A stretch of DNA of 64,000 nt from JAFAHD01 sp035654355 (GTDB taxonomy: Bacteria > Vulcanimicrobiota > Vulcanimicrobiia > Eremiobacterales > Eremiobacteraceae): assembly GCA_035654355.1 (NCBI GenBank), contig DASRXC010000132.1, forward strand, positions 1 to 64,000, in the 5' to 3' direction. Below, piece after piece: positions 38,283 to 46,857 of the stretch. The notes under the pieces were generated by a model. The model searched no databases and was not told the origin of the DNA. It saw only the letters and a list, made by a program, of their open reading frames with translations. Within the stretch, counting starts at the first letter, position 1; every line of letters starts with the position of its first letter. Made by a program: the position numbers and the translations under genes.

Positions 38283-39913
38283 TCCCACGTGTTCCAATTG
38301 CTGGTCACCGCGGGCGCTGGCTTGAAGTTCTTGAAGTTGGGCGACGTCACGAAGATCGTGCGGTTGAACCAGATGAATTGCGTGACCGACTCGGACGCAA
38401 GCAGCTTTTGGATGACAGAGTAGTACTTCTTGCGCGTAGCGCGGTCGTAGGTCGAGAGCGCTCCACGCTGCGCGGCGTCCATGCGCGGATCGCACCAGTA
38501 CAGATTGTTCTGGCCCTTGGGCGGAATGCCATAACACGCGTAGACGAGCTCGTCATCGCTTGGGTCGACGCCCGCGCTCCACGAGAAGAGCGCGACATCG
38601 TACTTGCCGGCCTGCAGAATGCCGCCTTGTTGATAGCCGCCGAAGAACAGCTGCGTCGGGTAGTTCTTAACGGTCGCGTCGATGCCGACATCCTTCAAGT
38701 TGCGCTGCATGTACGTCTCGGCAAGCACACCGGTCGTTCCACCCGCGACGGTTGAAAGGGCGAACGAAAGGCGCTGTCCATCTTTCGCGCGCACGCCATC
38801 CGGCCCGACCTTCCAGCCGGCGTCGTCGAGGAGCTGTTTCGCCTTGGCCGGATCGTAGTCGAAGTGCATGACGTCCGGATCGTACGCCCACGAGAACTTC
38901 GGTTGATCTGACCATCCAGCCGTATTGACGTCATGCGACACGTTGTGCAGAATGCCGCCGCGATCGATGGCGTAATTGATCGCCTGGCGTACTTTGATAT
39001 CGTCGAAGATCGGATTCTTCATGTTCAGGTCGACGTGCGCGAACACGTTTGACGGCTCGAGCTGGATGCGGAAGTCGGTCAGCTTCTGGAGCTCGGGATA
39101 CAAGCTGGACGGCGCGCGGAACCATGCGTCGATCTCGTGCGTCTGCAACTGTGTGAGGATCGTGTTGTCGTCGGCGATGATCTTATAGATGATGCGCTTG
39201 AGCTTCGGCGTGCCCCGCCAATACGTGGGATTAGCGTCCCATTCGATGTGATCGCCATGCACCCACTTCACGAACTTGAACGGCCCTGTGCCGATGGGAT
39301 GCGTGTTGAACGGAACTTGGTTGATGTTCGGATACTTTTCGAGCAGGTGTGCCGGCATGACCGGGTAGTTGCCGCTCGGAACGAAAAACGTCGTGATCGC
39401 GGCGGGATAGATCTTGGCGAGGTGGACGACGAACGTATACGGATCGGGTTCAGCGACGTTCGCCACGCGATCCCAACCGGTCCGCACCTGCACGTTGTTC
39501 GCCGGATTCATGATCGCATGGAACGTGAACACGCAGTCGTGCGCGGTGAAGGGCGCGCCGTCTTGCCATTTGACGCCGTGGCGCAGGTGATACGTGATCG
39601 TCAAGCCGTCTTTGCTGATGCCGCCATTGTCGTATGTCGGCACCTCGGTCGCGAGCTCGGGGACGAGCCGCTCCTTGTCGTCGAGGTTGAAGAAAAAGCC
39701 GTACACGAACATGTCCATGTCCGTGCTGATCGCCTCAAGGCGGAGCAGCGGATTCAGTGACACGGGTTCGGAGATGTCGGCGTAGCGCAGCGTGCCCGGA
39801 ACCGTGCCGTTATTCTCCGGCGCGTTCGTGCTTTGCGAAACTTTTGTGCACGCGCTCGCGGCCAACGCCGCGGCGAGCACGATCACGAGCGCGATTCGCT
39901 GGAGTGAGGCTAT
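38267..39913 (-). CDS. Peptide-binding lipoprotein (SBP family 5), copy 3
   Basis: About 548 residues, first of the three tandem copies to be transcribed. The signal region SLQRIALVIVLAAALAASAC ends in a lipobox, then TKVSQSTNAP. The expected start has no ATG, GTG or TTG: the best signal peptide begins at ATA (39911-39913), which overlaps the TAG stop of the cupredoxin gene. An internal GTG at 39886 would leave a signal without basic residues. The body carries LRYADISEPVSLNPLL and WQDGAPFTAHD and is clearly intact. Confidence 0.82.
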   Translation of the reverse strand: MASLQRIALVIVLAAALAASACTKVSQSTNAPENNGTVPGTLRYADISEPVSLNPLLRLEAISTDMDMFVYGFFFNLDDKERLVPELATEVPTYDNGGISKDGLTITYHLRHGVKWQDGAPFTAHDCVFTFHAIMNPANNVQVRTGWDRVANVAEPDPYTFVVHLAKIYPAAITTFFVPSGNYPVMPAHLLEKYPNINQVPFNTHPIGTGPFKFVKWVHGDHIEWDANPTYWRGTPKLKRIIYKIIADDNTILTQLQTHEIDAWFRAPSSLYPELQKLTDFRIQLEPSNVFAHVDLNMKNPIFDDIKVRQAINYAIDRGGILHNVSHDVNTAGWSDQPKFSWAYDPDVMHFDYDPAKAKQLLDDAGWKVGPDGVRAKDGQRLSFALSTVAGGTTGVLAETYMQRNLKDVGIDATVKNYPTQLFFGGYQQGGILQAGKYDVALFSWSAGVDPSDDELVYACYGIPPKGQNNLYWCDPRMDAAQRGALSTYDRATRKKYYSVIQKLLASESVTQFIWFNRTIFVTSPNFKNFKPAPAVTSNWNTWEWEMK

Positions 39914-40281
39914 TGCGACGGCTGCGGCACGCTGACCGTGATCGTGCCTTTCATCGTCGGATCGGTCATGCTGTAGTACGAGAACGTGCCTTGCATCGCG
40001 GCGACCCACCGCCACTTGCCGCCGTTGGGTGCGATCATCCCCGAGTCGAAGGCGCCGGGCGACGTCACCGAGTGCGGCTGCGTGTCGTTGTTGGTCCATG
40101 TGACTACCGTCCCTAGATTGACCGAGACGTTGCCCGGCTTGAACGAGTTGTCGCCGTGATCTCCCGTGATGGCGATGTCGACGACCGGCGAGTTGCTATG
40201 CTCTTGACAGGCTGTCAGAATACCAACAGAAACCAGCACGCAGGCAAGCAGCAGGCAAGCGCGGCGGAACGGCGGCTGCAT
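39910..40281 (-). CDS. Cupredoxin-like lipoprotein with replaced copper ligands
   Basis: 123 residues. The signal ends ILTAC, a lipobox, so it is probably membrane anchored. The plastocyanin-like fold retains VVTWTNNDTQPHSVTS with the first His. The usual C-terminal loop Y-x-C-x-x-H-x-x-M is SYYSMTDPTMKG: Ser replaces Cys and Asp replaces His, and only Met remains. A normal blue-copper site is therefore unlikely. It lies 12 bp after tolC and is coupled to SBP copy 3. Confidence 0.85.
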   Translation of the reverse strand: MQPPFRRACLLLACVLVSVGILTACQEHSNSPVVDIAITGDHGDNSFKPGNVSVNLGTVVTWTNNDTQPHSVTSPGAFDSGMIAPNGGKWRWVAAMQGTFSYYSMTDPTMKGTITVSVPQPSQ

Positions 40282-40293
40282 GCACGTCTATTC

Positions 40294-41793
40294 TTATCTT
40301 CCGGCGATGGTGCCTTCAGCGAAGAACAGGTTCTGTTCGGCGGTGTACAGTCCGAAAAGCGCATTCACGTAATCGCCGCGCGCCTTGGTCAGACCCGTTT
40401 GTGCGTTCAGCAAGAGCACGAGCGTCGTGACGCCCGCCTTATACTGCGCGTTGGTGACGTCGAGCACGGTTTGCGCCTGATCGAGCTCTGCGCGCGCCGA
40501 GGTGACGGCGGCCAGCGCGGTTTGCGCCGAGAGGTAGGCTTGACGCACGTTGAGCGAGACGCCGAGCGCGGTCGAGTCGAGGTTCGCAGATGCGGTCTCA
40601 GTATTCGCCTCGGCCGCGGCGATCTGGCCGTTGATCAGACCTGAATCGTACAGCGGCATCGAGACGTTGGCGCCAAATGAGTACGTGGCCACCCAGTTGC
40701 CGCCGTTGTTGACGATGTTGCCGGCCGAGTCGACCCCGCCGGTCGCAGATCCGATGGTCCCAAAACCGCTGATGATCGGATAGCGGCCGGCACGAGCGGC
40801 GCGGACGCCCCGCTCTGCCGACGTGAGCGCGGCTTGCGCCGACGCGAGATCGTACCGGTGCGTCTGCGCCGTCGCTTCCACGCTCGCGTATGCAGGCAGC
40901 GGCGGCGCCGTTTGCGCGAACGTGTCAGACAATTGCACGGGCGTATCCGACGGCAGACCCATCGCGTTGAGCAACGCTGCGATCTGCGATGACTCCCCAT
41001 TGGCGGCTTGCGCTTCGGCAAGCTGCGCCTGCGCGACCGGCAGCTGCGCGGTCAGGACGTCGGCGTGAGAAGCGACGCCGGCGCGATACTGCGCCTCAAC
41101 GAGCTGCTCTTGCACCTGCGCCAGTTTCGTGTTCGCGATCGCGACCTGATACGCGTAGCGTGCTTGCAACGCGGAATAGTACAACGATGCCACATTGAAC
41201 AGCACGACGTCGACCTGACGAAGACTGCTCAATTCGGCGGCATCGCGGCTGAAGCGCGCTTGGCTCATGCGCGCATACGTAGCGCCGCCGTCGAAAATAA
41301 GCTGCGTTACCTCGGCCTGGACCGAGTTCGAGGTGAAGATGTTCGGCGCGATTGCACCGACGGTCGCGCCGGTGCGCGATTGGCCGCGATTGCGCTGGAA
41401 CGTGCCGGAGCCGTTGATCTGCGGGAATGCCGCGCTGTTCGCGGTCTCAAGCTGTGCGCCCGCGAGATTGGCCGCGGCGCGAGCGAGCGCGAGCTGGGGT
41501 GACTGTTTGACCGCGATCATCTTCGCGTCTTGCAGCGACAACGGCACTGGCGAACTCGTGTATGGAATGCCGTAACGGCCCGATGTGTCGGGCGGATACG
41601 TCGTCAGATTCTGCGGGATGCCGAGCGTCATCGGCGTTGCGCTCGCGCCTGGCGCCGGGGTCGGCGATGAGGCCGCGCTCGGGGTCGGCATCGCCGCCGG
41701 CGAGGGCGTCGGTGTTGGATGAGCGGCGGCCAGCGCCGGACCCGCGCTCGCGAGCACGATGAGACCACAGAGAGAAGCGAACAGTCGGTTCAT
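40294..41793 (-). CDS. TolC-family outer-membrane efflux channel
   Basis: 499-residue protein with a signal peptide (MNRLFASLCGLIVLASAGPALA), then a Thr/Pro/Ala-rich stretch (about 25-60), then two repeats of long helices typical of TolC (PLSLQDAKMIAVKQSPQLAL; VSMPLYDSGLINGQIAAAEA). AAGGAAAGGGT precedes the ATG at 41793. It is co-directional with the adaptor gene, 85 bp downstream. Confidence 0.92.
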   Translation of the reverse strand: MNRLFASLCGLIVLASAGPALAAAHPTPTPSPAAMPTPSAASSPTPAPGASATPMTLGIPQNLTTYPPDTSGRYGIPYTSSPVPLSLQDAKMIAVKQSPQLALARAAANLAGAQLETANSAAFPQINGSGTFQRNRGQSRTGATVGAIAPNIFTSNSVQAEVTQLIFDGGATYARMSQARFSRDAAELSSLRQVDVVLFNVASLYYSALQARYAYQVAIANTKLAQVQEQLVEAQYRAGVASHADVLTAQLPVAQAQLAEAQAANGESSQIAALLNAMGLPSDTPVQLSDTFAQTAPPLPAYASVEATAQTHRYDLASAQAALTSAERGVRAARAGRYPIISGFGTIGSATGGVDSAGNIVNNGGNWVATYSFGANVSMPLYDSGLINGQIAAAEANTETASANLDSTALGVSLNVRQAYLSAQTALAAVTSARAELDQAQTVLDVTNAQYKAGVTTLVLLLNAQTGLTKARGDYVNALFGLYTAEQNLFFAEGTIAGR

Positions 41794-41878
41794 ACCCTTT
41801 CCTTGCACAAGCTCTACCTTATCTTATGTGCCCGCTCCCATGCTGACCCAAGGCCCTCACCGCCAGCGTACGTCTGGG

Positions 41879-43111
41879 TTACTGCGAGGTCCGCGAGGCC
41901 GAAGGCGCGGGGCCGCTTTGGGAGCCGGGACTGACGATGCTGACCACCGAGCCGTCTTGCAGCGAGTCCGGACGCTGGACGATGACCTGGGCGCCGGGTT
42001 CGATGCCGCTGACCTCTATACGATCAGCGGTCTGCAATCCAGACTTGACCGGCATCGACTTGGCCTTGCCGTCGACGACCACGTAGACGGCTTGGCCGGT
42101 CTCGGCCTGAAAGATCGCGCTGCGCGGCACGATCAGCACGTCGCGATGGGCCGCCTGCTGGACTGTCACATTCGCGACCATGCCTGCACGCAACGCATAG
42201 TCACGGTTAGGCACGACCACGTGCGTCAAATAGCTCAGCGTTCCGGAGGACGCAGCCGCGTTGACCACGTCGACATTCGCATGCCACGCGCGACCGGGAA
42301 GCGTGTCGATGGTGATGGTCACCGGAGTGCCGCTGTTGACAAATGCGAGATCGTCATCAGGAATGCCGACATTGATCCATGCCGGATCGAGTTGCGACAC
42401 GGTGACGAGCGCCGTTCCTGGACTCGCGAGCGCGCCCTTGTCGACGTTGCGCGCGGTCACGATGCCGTCGAACGGCGCTGTGACGCTCGTCTGAGCGATC
42501 TGCGCGTTGATCGCGTCGAGCGCGGCTTGCGCGGTTTGGATGTCGGCCAGCGCGGAGCTTTTTCCGGATTGCAGGTTGGCGTTCTGCGCCGTGACCTGCG
42601 CGGCGCGATATAACGCGTCGGCTTGCGCGGCGGCGCTTTGCGCTTGATCGAGCGCCGTCTTCGAGACATAGCCTTGCTTGAACAACGCTTGATTGCGCGC
42701 GAGGTTGACGTCCGCGTTTTCCGCCGCGACCTTCGCCGACGTCAGATTCGCCTGCGCGGTCGACGAGCCGCCGACGTCGTTCGCTTTCACGCTCGCGAGT
42801 TTAGCCGCAGCCTGCGCTGCCTGCGCGCGCAGCGTGCTGTCATCGATTTTGACGAGCAGCTGCCCGGCGCGCACGCGCTGGCCGAGCGACACGTACACGT
42901 CGATGACATTTCCTGATGCGACCGATGAGAGCACCGCCTGCTGGCGCGGTGCGACGACGCCGGTGAGCGTGAAGGTCGCGGTGATGTCGCCGCGTTTGGC
43001 CGTCTCGACCGAGACGGGCAACGCATTCGATGACTTCGGCATCGGCTTCGCGCACGCCGCAAGGCTCAACGCGATCGCACCCGCGGCGAGGATTGAAGTG
43101 AGCCGCCGCAT
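41879..43111 (-). CDS. Periplasmic adaptor (membrane fusion protein, RND/HlyD type)
   Basis: 410-residue lipoprotein-like adaptor: the signal ends LSLAAC. It shows the barrel-sandwich halves (NVIDVYVSLGQRVRAGQLLV and SVTAPFDGIVTARNVDKGAL), a coiled-coil hairpin between them, and beta-barrel and membrane-proximal domains. The inner-membrane pump normally encoded next to such adaptors is absent. The ATG at 43111 is chosen for the signal peptide. Confidence 0.92.
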   Translation of the reverse strand: MRRLTSILAAGAIALSLAACAKPMPKSSNALPVSVETAKRGDITATFTLTGVVAPRQQAVLSSVASGNVIDVYVSLGQRVRAGQLLVKIDDSTLRAQAAQAAAKLASVKANDVGGSSTAQANLTSAKVAAENADVNLARNQALFKQGYVSKTALDQAQSAAAQADALYRAAQVTAQNANLQSGKSSALADIQTAQAALDAINAQIAQTSVTAPFDGIVTARNVDKGALASPGTALVTVSQLDPAWINVGIPDDDLAFVNSGTPVTITIDTLPGRAWHANVDVVNAAASSGTLSYLTHVVVPNRDYALRAGMVANVTVQQAAHRDVLIVPRSAIFQAETGQAVYVVVDGKAKSMPVKSGLQTADRIEVSGIEPGAQVIVQRPDSLQDGSVVSIVSPGSQSGPAPSASRTSQ

Positions 43112-43211
43112 AGAGACGTAGTGCAAGAGATCCTCTTTCCCGACTGGGTCCCGGAGAATGCGGGGTCCCATGGGGGTTGCTACCGCGAGCGGCGCATCCG
43201 TGTTTCGCATT

Positions 43212-43682
43212 TTACGCATGGGCGCGGCTCCGTTCGGCTACTTGAAGTAAGACGTCGCGTAGGCTGGTCTGCAGCTCTTCAGGCAGCTCGGCGATGGCGG
43301 GTGGCGCCTGCTTGACCAGAGCGCGGTAGCGCTGGTGCAGCCGTGCTCCGGCCGGTGTGAGCACCAGCAGCCGCATTCTGCGATCGCTGGCGTTGCTGCG
43401 GCGGGTGACCAAGCCGCGCGCTTCGAGGCGGTCGACGATGCCGGTCACGCTCGACGCGTCGCAAGCCAGGGTCTGGGCCAAGGCGCTCATCGAGCACGTC
43501 TCGTCGTCGCCAAGCACGAACAGTGCGTGCGCCTGCTGTTTGGTGAGTTCGAGCGTCGCGGCCGCGCGCTCGAAATGATGTCGCTGCGCTTGAAAAATCT
43601 CGATCATCAACTGCCACGCCTGCGCTGCGGCCGTCCGCGCCTCGCTCGAGCGCGTGCCGTTCGCGTGTCTCCCCGGGTCCAT
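43212..43682 (-). CDS. MarR-family transcriptional regulator
   Basis: 156-residue winged-helix regulator: ELTKQQAHALFVLGDDETCS, helix-turn-helix ALAQTLACDASSVTGIVDRL and wing RRSNASDRRMRLLVLTPAG. It is 100 bp upstream of the adaptor in the same direction and likely controls the seven-gene unit below it. Confidence 0.92.
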   Translation of the reverse strand: MDPGRHANGTRSSEARTAAAQAWQLMIEIFQAQRHHFERAAATLELTKQQAHALFVLGDDETCSMSALAQTLACDASSVTGIVDRLEARGLVTRRSNASDRRMRLLVLTPAGARLHQRYRALVKQAPPAIAELPEELQTSLRDVLLQVAERSRAHA

Positions 43683-43813
43683 AGGGCGCGCGGCTTCCGA
43701 TGCCGCGAGCGCGAAACCTTTGAATCGCCGATATTCCTATTCCATGAAATGTTGCAAAAGGCGTCTCCGGCCCGCACGGTGGGAAGAACTCGGGTCGCAT
43801 TGAATGACAGCGC
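43683..43813. promoter_or_regulatory. Divergent promoter region (marR / TlpA)
   Basis: These 131 bp separate marR from a plus-strand thioredoxin-like gene. MarR proteins commonly bind their own promoter, so an operator is expected here, but I could not point to one palindrome with confidence. Confidence 0.35.
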
Positions 43814-44353
43814 ATGAACCCTGAGCTTCGTCTGAGGATTGGCTGGGTCGTCGTCGGACTGCTATTCTGCGGCGCGATCGCGCTGTTCGCGATCGACGTC
43901 TCGCGCTGGAACAGGGGCGAAGGGGCGGTCTACGGCAAGGCGTCGGTCGGCCGCCCCGCGCCGGACGTATCCTTCCAAACGCTCGGCGGCGGCCGCCTCT
44001 CGCTTACGACATTTGTGGGTCATCCGCTCGTGGTGAACTTCTTCGCGACGTGGTGCGTACCGTGTAAGGCTGAGCTGCCGCTTATGCAGTCCCGGTACGC
44101 GCAATATCGCTCGCGCGGTTTGGAAGTGCTGGGTGCGGACCAGCAGGAAGATGCACCGCAAGTGCGTGCTTTCGTGCGCGCGCACGGCGTGACGTATCCG
44201 ACCGTGATCGATCAAGGCGACGCGATCGATGTGTACGGCGGCCACGCGATTCCGATGTCGCTCTTCATCGACAGCACGGGCGTGCTGCGCGCGGTGCACG
44301 TCGGCGAGATGTCAGCAGCGATGCTCGACGAGGATCTGCGCAAGATCCTCTAG
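43814..44353 (+). CDS. TlpA/ResA-type membrane-anchored thioredoxin
   Basis: 179 residues. One N-terminal anchor helix (about 9-28) is followed by a periplasmic thioredoxin fold with FFATWCVPCKAELP (CxxC) and HAIPMSLFID containing the cis-Pro. Likely a periplasmic thiol reductant, for example in cytochrome c maturation. It converges with thyX, two bases apart. Confidence 0.92.
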   Translation: MNPELRLRIGWVVVGLLFCGAIALFAIDVSRWNRGEGAVYGKASVGRPAPDVSFQTLGGGRLSLTTFVGHPLVVNFFATWCVPCKAELPLMQSRYAQYRSRGLEVLGADQQEDAPQVRAFVRAHGVTYPTVIDQGDAIDVYGGHAIPMSLFIDSTGVLRAVHVGEMSAAMLDEDLRKIL

Positions 44354-44355
44354 CG

Positions 44356-45126
44356 TTACCCAGATCCGTTCTTGCGCGCTTTGGACTCGAGCCAGAGGCC
44401 GGCGGTTGCCGCATCGCGCACCTGCGCCTTTGCGACTGCGATATAGCGCGGACAGTTCGGACCATCAGGTTCGTGGCAGTAGCCGCGCACGCACGTCGCG
44501 CCTGCGTCCTTGAACAGCACCGGATCCTCGCGTTTGAGGATGCGCAACACTTGGAATGACATCTCGCGGATCTCCCATTGCGCCATGTTGCACGTGCGCA
44601 ACGTCAAGAACTCATACCACGCGCGCGCGTTGCCGGATACGACGAGCTGGCTCGCGGTCGCGTTGGGCAAGATGAAGCGCGCATCTTCGCCGGGGATGCC
44701 GGCGTCGAGCATCGCTTGGTACGCATCGGCGATCTCGTCCATGAGGCGATCGAATCGTGCGGATGCGTCAGGCAGCGACGCGATCTTCTTCGGCTTGACA
44801 AATGGGAACTCGCGGTTCTTGAACGCGAGATAACGTTGGCTTTGCTGATCGAATTGCAGATGGCGATGGCGCACGAGCTGGTGCGTCGCGGCGCGCGAGA
44901 GACCGGTGACGCCGAACACGTAGATGTTATGTTCAAGCGTCGAGTGGTGGCCGGCAGAACGAACGCGATCGACTGTCCGCACCATGTCGTCAGGTTTGCT
45001 GTGCCAGCGTTGCACGATCGCTTCAGGCGCATTGGCTGAATAGCATGTGCGTGCAGCGGTGGCGGTCATCGCGGTCGGGGAGGGGGATTTCTCAAGCAAC
45101 GTGACGTGGACAGTGACTTCGGGCAT
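44356..45126 (-). CDS. thyX: FAD-dependent thymidylate synthase
   Basis: 256 residues from the ATG at 45126. The ThyX motif RHRHLQFDQQS fits RHR(X)7S, followed by QRY. RSAGHHSTLEHNIYVFGV and ACGATCVRGYC-type C-terminal sequence also fit. Makes dTMP with methylene-THF and NAD(P)H. The upstream frame to 45246 is intergenic sequence. Confidence 0.94.
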   Translation of the reverse strand: MPEVTVHVTLLEKSPSPTAMTATAARTCYSANAPEAIVQRWHSKPDDMVRTVDRVRSAGHHSTLEHNIYVFGVTGLSRAATHQLVRHRHLQFDQQSQRYLAFKNREFPFVKPKKIASLPDASARFDRLMDEIADAYQAMLDAGIPGEDARFILPNATASQLVVSGNARAWYEFLTLRTCNMAQWEIREMSFQVLRILKREDPVLFKDAGATCVRGYCHEPDGPNCPRYIAVAKAQVRDAATAGLWLESKARKNGSG

Positions 45127-45388
45127 AGTGGGACGCGTTTCGCGCTGCGGTGCATGCGGTCCGCCTGTGCGCGAAACGTCAATGATGAGACGAACGATTA
45201 ACACAGCCTTTCGGAGCCCGGAGGGAAACGCCGCTTGGCTGGGCAACGCCGCCCGAGTGCATGGGGGGTAAAGTCGGCATTTGCGCTTCTACCCGGGGCG
45301 AAGCCGGGACGTCGCAACAGCCGTGATTCAAGGACGGCGACGAGCGATCACCCCGACCATAGTGGATACCACTGTAGGAGGACACGAC
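45127..45388 (+). promoter_or_regulatory. Structured 5' leader of the COAN-barrel gene 1
   Basis: About 260 bp divergent region. On the plus strand it contains a G-rich run (GGGGGGTAAAG near 45268), a CCCGGGGCGAAGCCGGG hairpin (about 45293-45309) and GTCGC...GCGAC arms. It ends with AGGAGG before the TTG start. The block order vaguely resembles cyclic-di-AMP (ydaO/yuaA) leaders, but key consensus bases are not all found. I cannot identify the class. Confidence 0.4.
45375..45383 (+). promoter_or_regulatory. Shine-Dalgarno deciding TTG start at 45389
   Basis: GTAGGAGGA lies about 7 bases before the TTG at 45389. The signal peptide begins exactly there, while the longer open frame from 45281 is basic and not signal-like. 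Confidence 0.8.
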
Positions 45389-46735
45389 TTGAAGAAGGTT
45401 TACACGAGCTTCGCGGTGGCGGCGCTGACGGTGGCCGGCCTGCTGATCGCGACAGCGCCCTCACTAGCCGGCGGCAGCGACCAATTCGCACCGCAGCTAG
45501 TGGCCGACATGGGGACGATGAACTTCGGATCCCCGCCGTCGGGCGAGATTCCTATCCTTTATAATGACCACCACGTGTACGCCAACCCCAGCGAGCTGAA
45601 GAACAACCGCACGCTGGCGGCGCTCGTGAAGAACGGCGTCATCCTCGTGCCGCTGCGCAGCATGTTCGAGGCGATGGGCGCCACGGTCAGCTGGGATGCG
45701 GCCAGCAAAACCGCGACAGCCCAAAAACAGGGCGCGTCCGTCCAGGTGACGCTGGGCAAATCCCAAGCCGTGATCAACGGCGAGTCGCGTCCGCTCGACG
45801 TGCCGCCTGAGATGTACAAGGGCAACATCGTCGTGCCGGTGCGCGTGATGTCAGAAGCGCTCGGCGCGTACGTGCAGTGGGTTCCGGACCGGCGCATCAC
45901 CGTCGTGCGTTACATCCCGCCGACGCCTGTGCCGACACCGCCGCCCACACCACCGCCGACGCCAGTGCCGACGCCCGCGCCGACACCGACGCCGACGCCT
46001 GCGCCCGCAGCGCCGAGCTATCTCGGCTTCGCGGAAGGCGCGTATGTCTTCCATCGCATCTCGAACGAGTTCGCCGCACAAGCGACGACGACGGGCAGCT
46101 ATCAGTATGATGCTGCACTACTGTTCAACCCGTTCGCGATCGAAGCTGGCCTGCGCAGCGATCAGTACAACACCACCGTGAACGGCGTAGTGCCGGCGCT
46201 GCCGACGGTCTGCAACCCGTCGCTGGCGCCAAACCCGCAAGCGCCAGGCACGCCGGTGACGTTCTTCAACACCATCGACGGTGGCCAGTGCTACGTGCCG
46301 CAGTTCAAGGCGCGGCAGACGCTGGGCTACGCGAAGGTGATGTACAAGATCTTCGATCCGCACTTCTACCTGGGCCTGAGCTGGATCGGTCAAGCGACGA
46401 ACTACGGGTATCCGAAGCTCAACGGCTTCGGCGCCGGCTTATCGAAGCTGCCCGATCTGAACAATACGTTCACCGTGCACGGATCGTACTATTACTACTG
46501 GAACGCGAACGGCCAGTACACAGTCAACGATCCGAACAGCACGCACTTCAACTTCGTCTACACGCAGAAGTATCAGGTCCAAGTGTACGACGTCGGTCTT
46601 GACTACGTGTTCAGCAAGCAGTTCCCGGTCTATCTCTACGCTGGTTGGGACGGCGACGTGATGGTCGCGAAAGCGAACGCGCCGATCAACCAGACCCACT
46701 CCGGACCGTACGTCGGCCTCGGGTTTAAGTTCTAA
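45389..46735 (+). CDS. COAN-linker-barrel envelope protein 1
   Basis: 448 residues from TTG 45389. Residues 1-28 form a signal peptide. About 45-175 is a copper amine oxidase N-terminal-like domain (NGVILVPLRSMFEAMGATV, IVVPVRVMSEALGAYVQWV). About 177-209 is a Pro/Thr linker. About 211-448 is a region with alternating aromatic strands ending GPYVGLGFKF, consistent with an outer-membrane beta-barrel signal. Two Cys (TVCNP, GGQCYV) could form a loop disulfide. The N-terminal domain probably binds peptidoglycan or another periplasmic ligand; this is inference. Nearly identical C-terminally to copy 2. Confidence 0.88.
   Translation: MKKVYTSFAVAALTVAGLLIATAPSLAGGSDQFAPQLVADMGTMNFGSPPSGEIPILYNDHHVYANPSELKNNRTLAALVKNGVILVPLRSMFEAMGATVSWDAASKTATAQKQGASVQVTLGKSQAVINGESRPLDVPPEMYKGNIVVPVRVMSEALGAYVQWVPDRRITVVRYIPPTPVPTPPPTPPPTPVPTPAPTPTPTPAPAAPSYLGFAEGAYVFHRISNEFAAQATTTGSYQYDAALLFNPFAIEAGLRSDQYNTTVNGVVPALPTVCNPSLAPNPQAPGTPVTFFNTIDGGQCYVPQFKARQTLGYAKVMYKIFDPHFYLGLSWIGQATNYGYPKLNGFGAGLSKLPDLNNTFTVHGSYYYYWNANGQYTVNDPNSTHFNFVYTQKYQVQVYDVGLDYVFSKQFPVYLYAGWDGDVMVAKANAPINQTHSGPYVGLGFKF
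45914..46014 (+). repeat. Pro/Thr-rich linker coding repeat, copy 1
   Basis: Repeated CCGACG/CCGCC-type codons encode a (Pro-Thr)-rich stretch between the two domains. The same repeat recurs at about 47385 and 49099. Confidence 0.85.
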
Positions 46736-46750
46736 GCATCCCAGAGTACA

Positions 46751-46795
46751 ACGCGCAAGCGGCGCCCCGCACGGGGCGCCGCTTTTGCGTTTTTG
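46751..46795 (+). terminator. Rho-independent terminator after copy 1
   Basis: AAGCGGCGCCCCG (46757-46769) pairs perfectly with CGGGGCGCCGCTT (46772-46784), with outer ACGC/GCGT pairing and T-rich sequence through 46795. Confidence 0.92.
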
Positions 46796-46842
46796 ACAGG
46801 CGGTACGTGGGCATAAGGAAGGCGCTGTGGCACCGCCGTGCC

Positions 46843-46849
46843 AGGAGGG
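46843..46849 (+). promoter_or_regulatory. Shine-Dalgarno deciding GTG start at 46858
   Basis: AGGAGGG lies about 8 bases before GTG 46858; translation from the ATG-type opening at 46807 would precede the ribosome site and add a basic non-signal segment. Confidence 0.8.
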
Positions 46850-46857
46850 TAAGCACT

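Noticed and set aside
40294..43111. Assumed complete tripartite efflux pump
   Set aside because: No RND, ABC or MFS inner-membrane pump gene lies in or next to the cluster.
45914..46014. Periodic repeats that might be mistaken for CRISPR
   Set aside because: They encode the in-frame Pro/Thr linker and have no spacer-repeat pattern.
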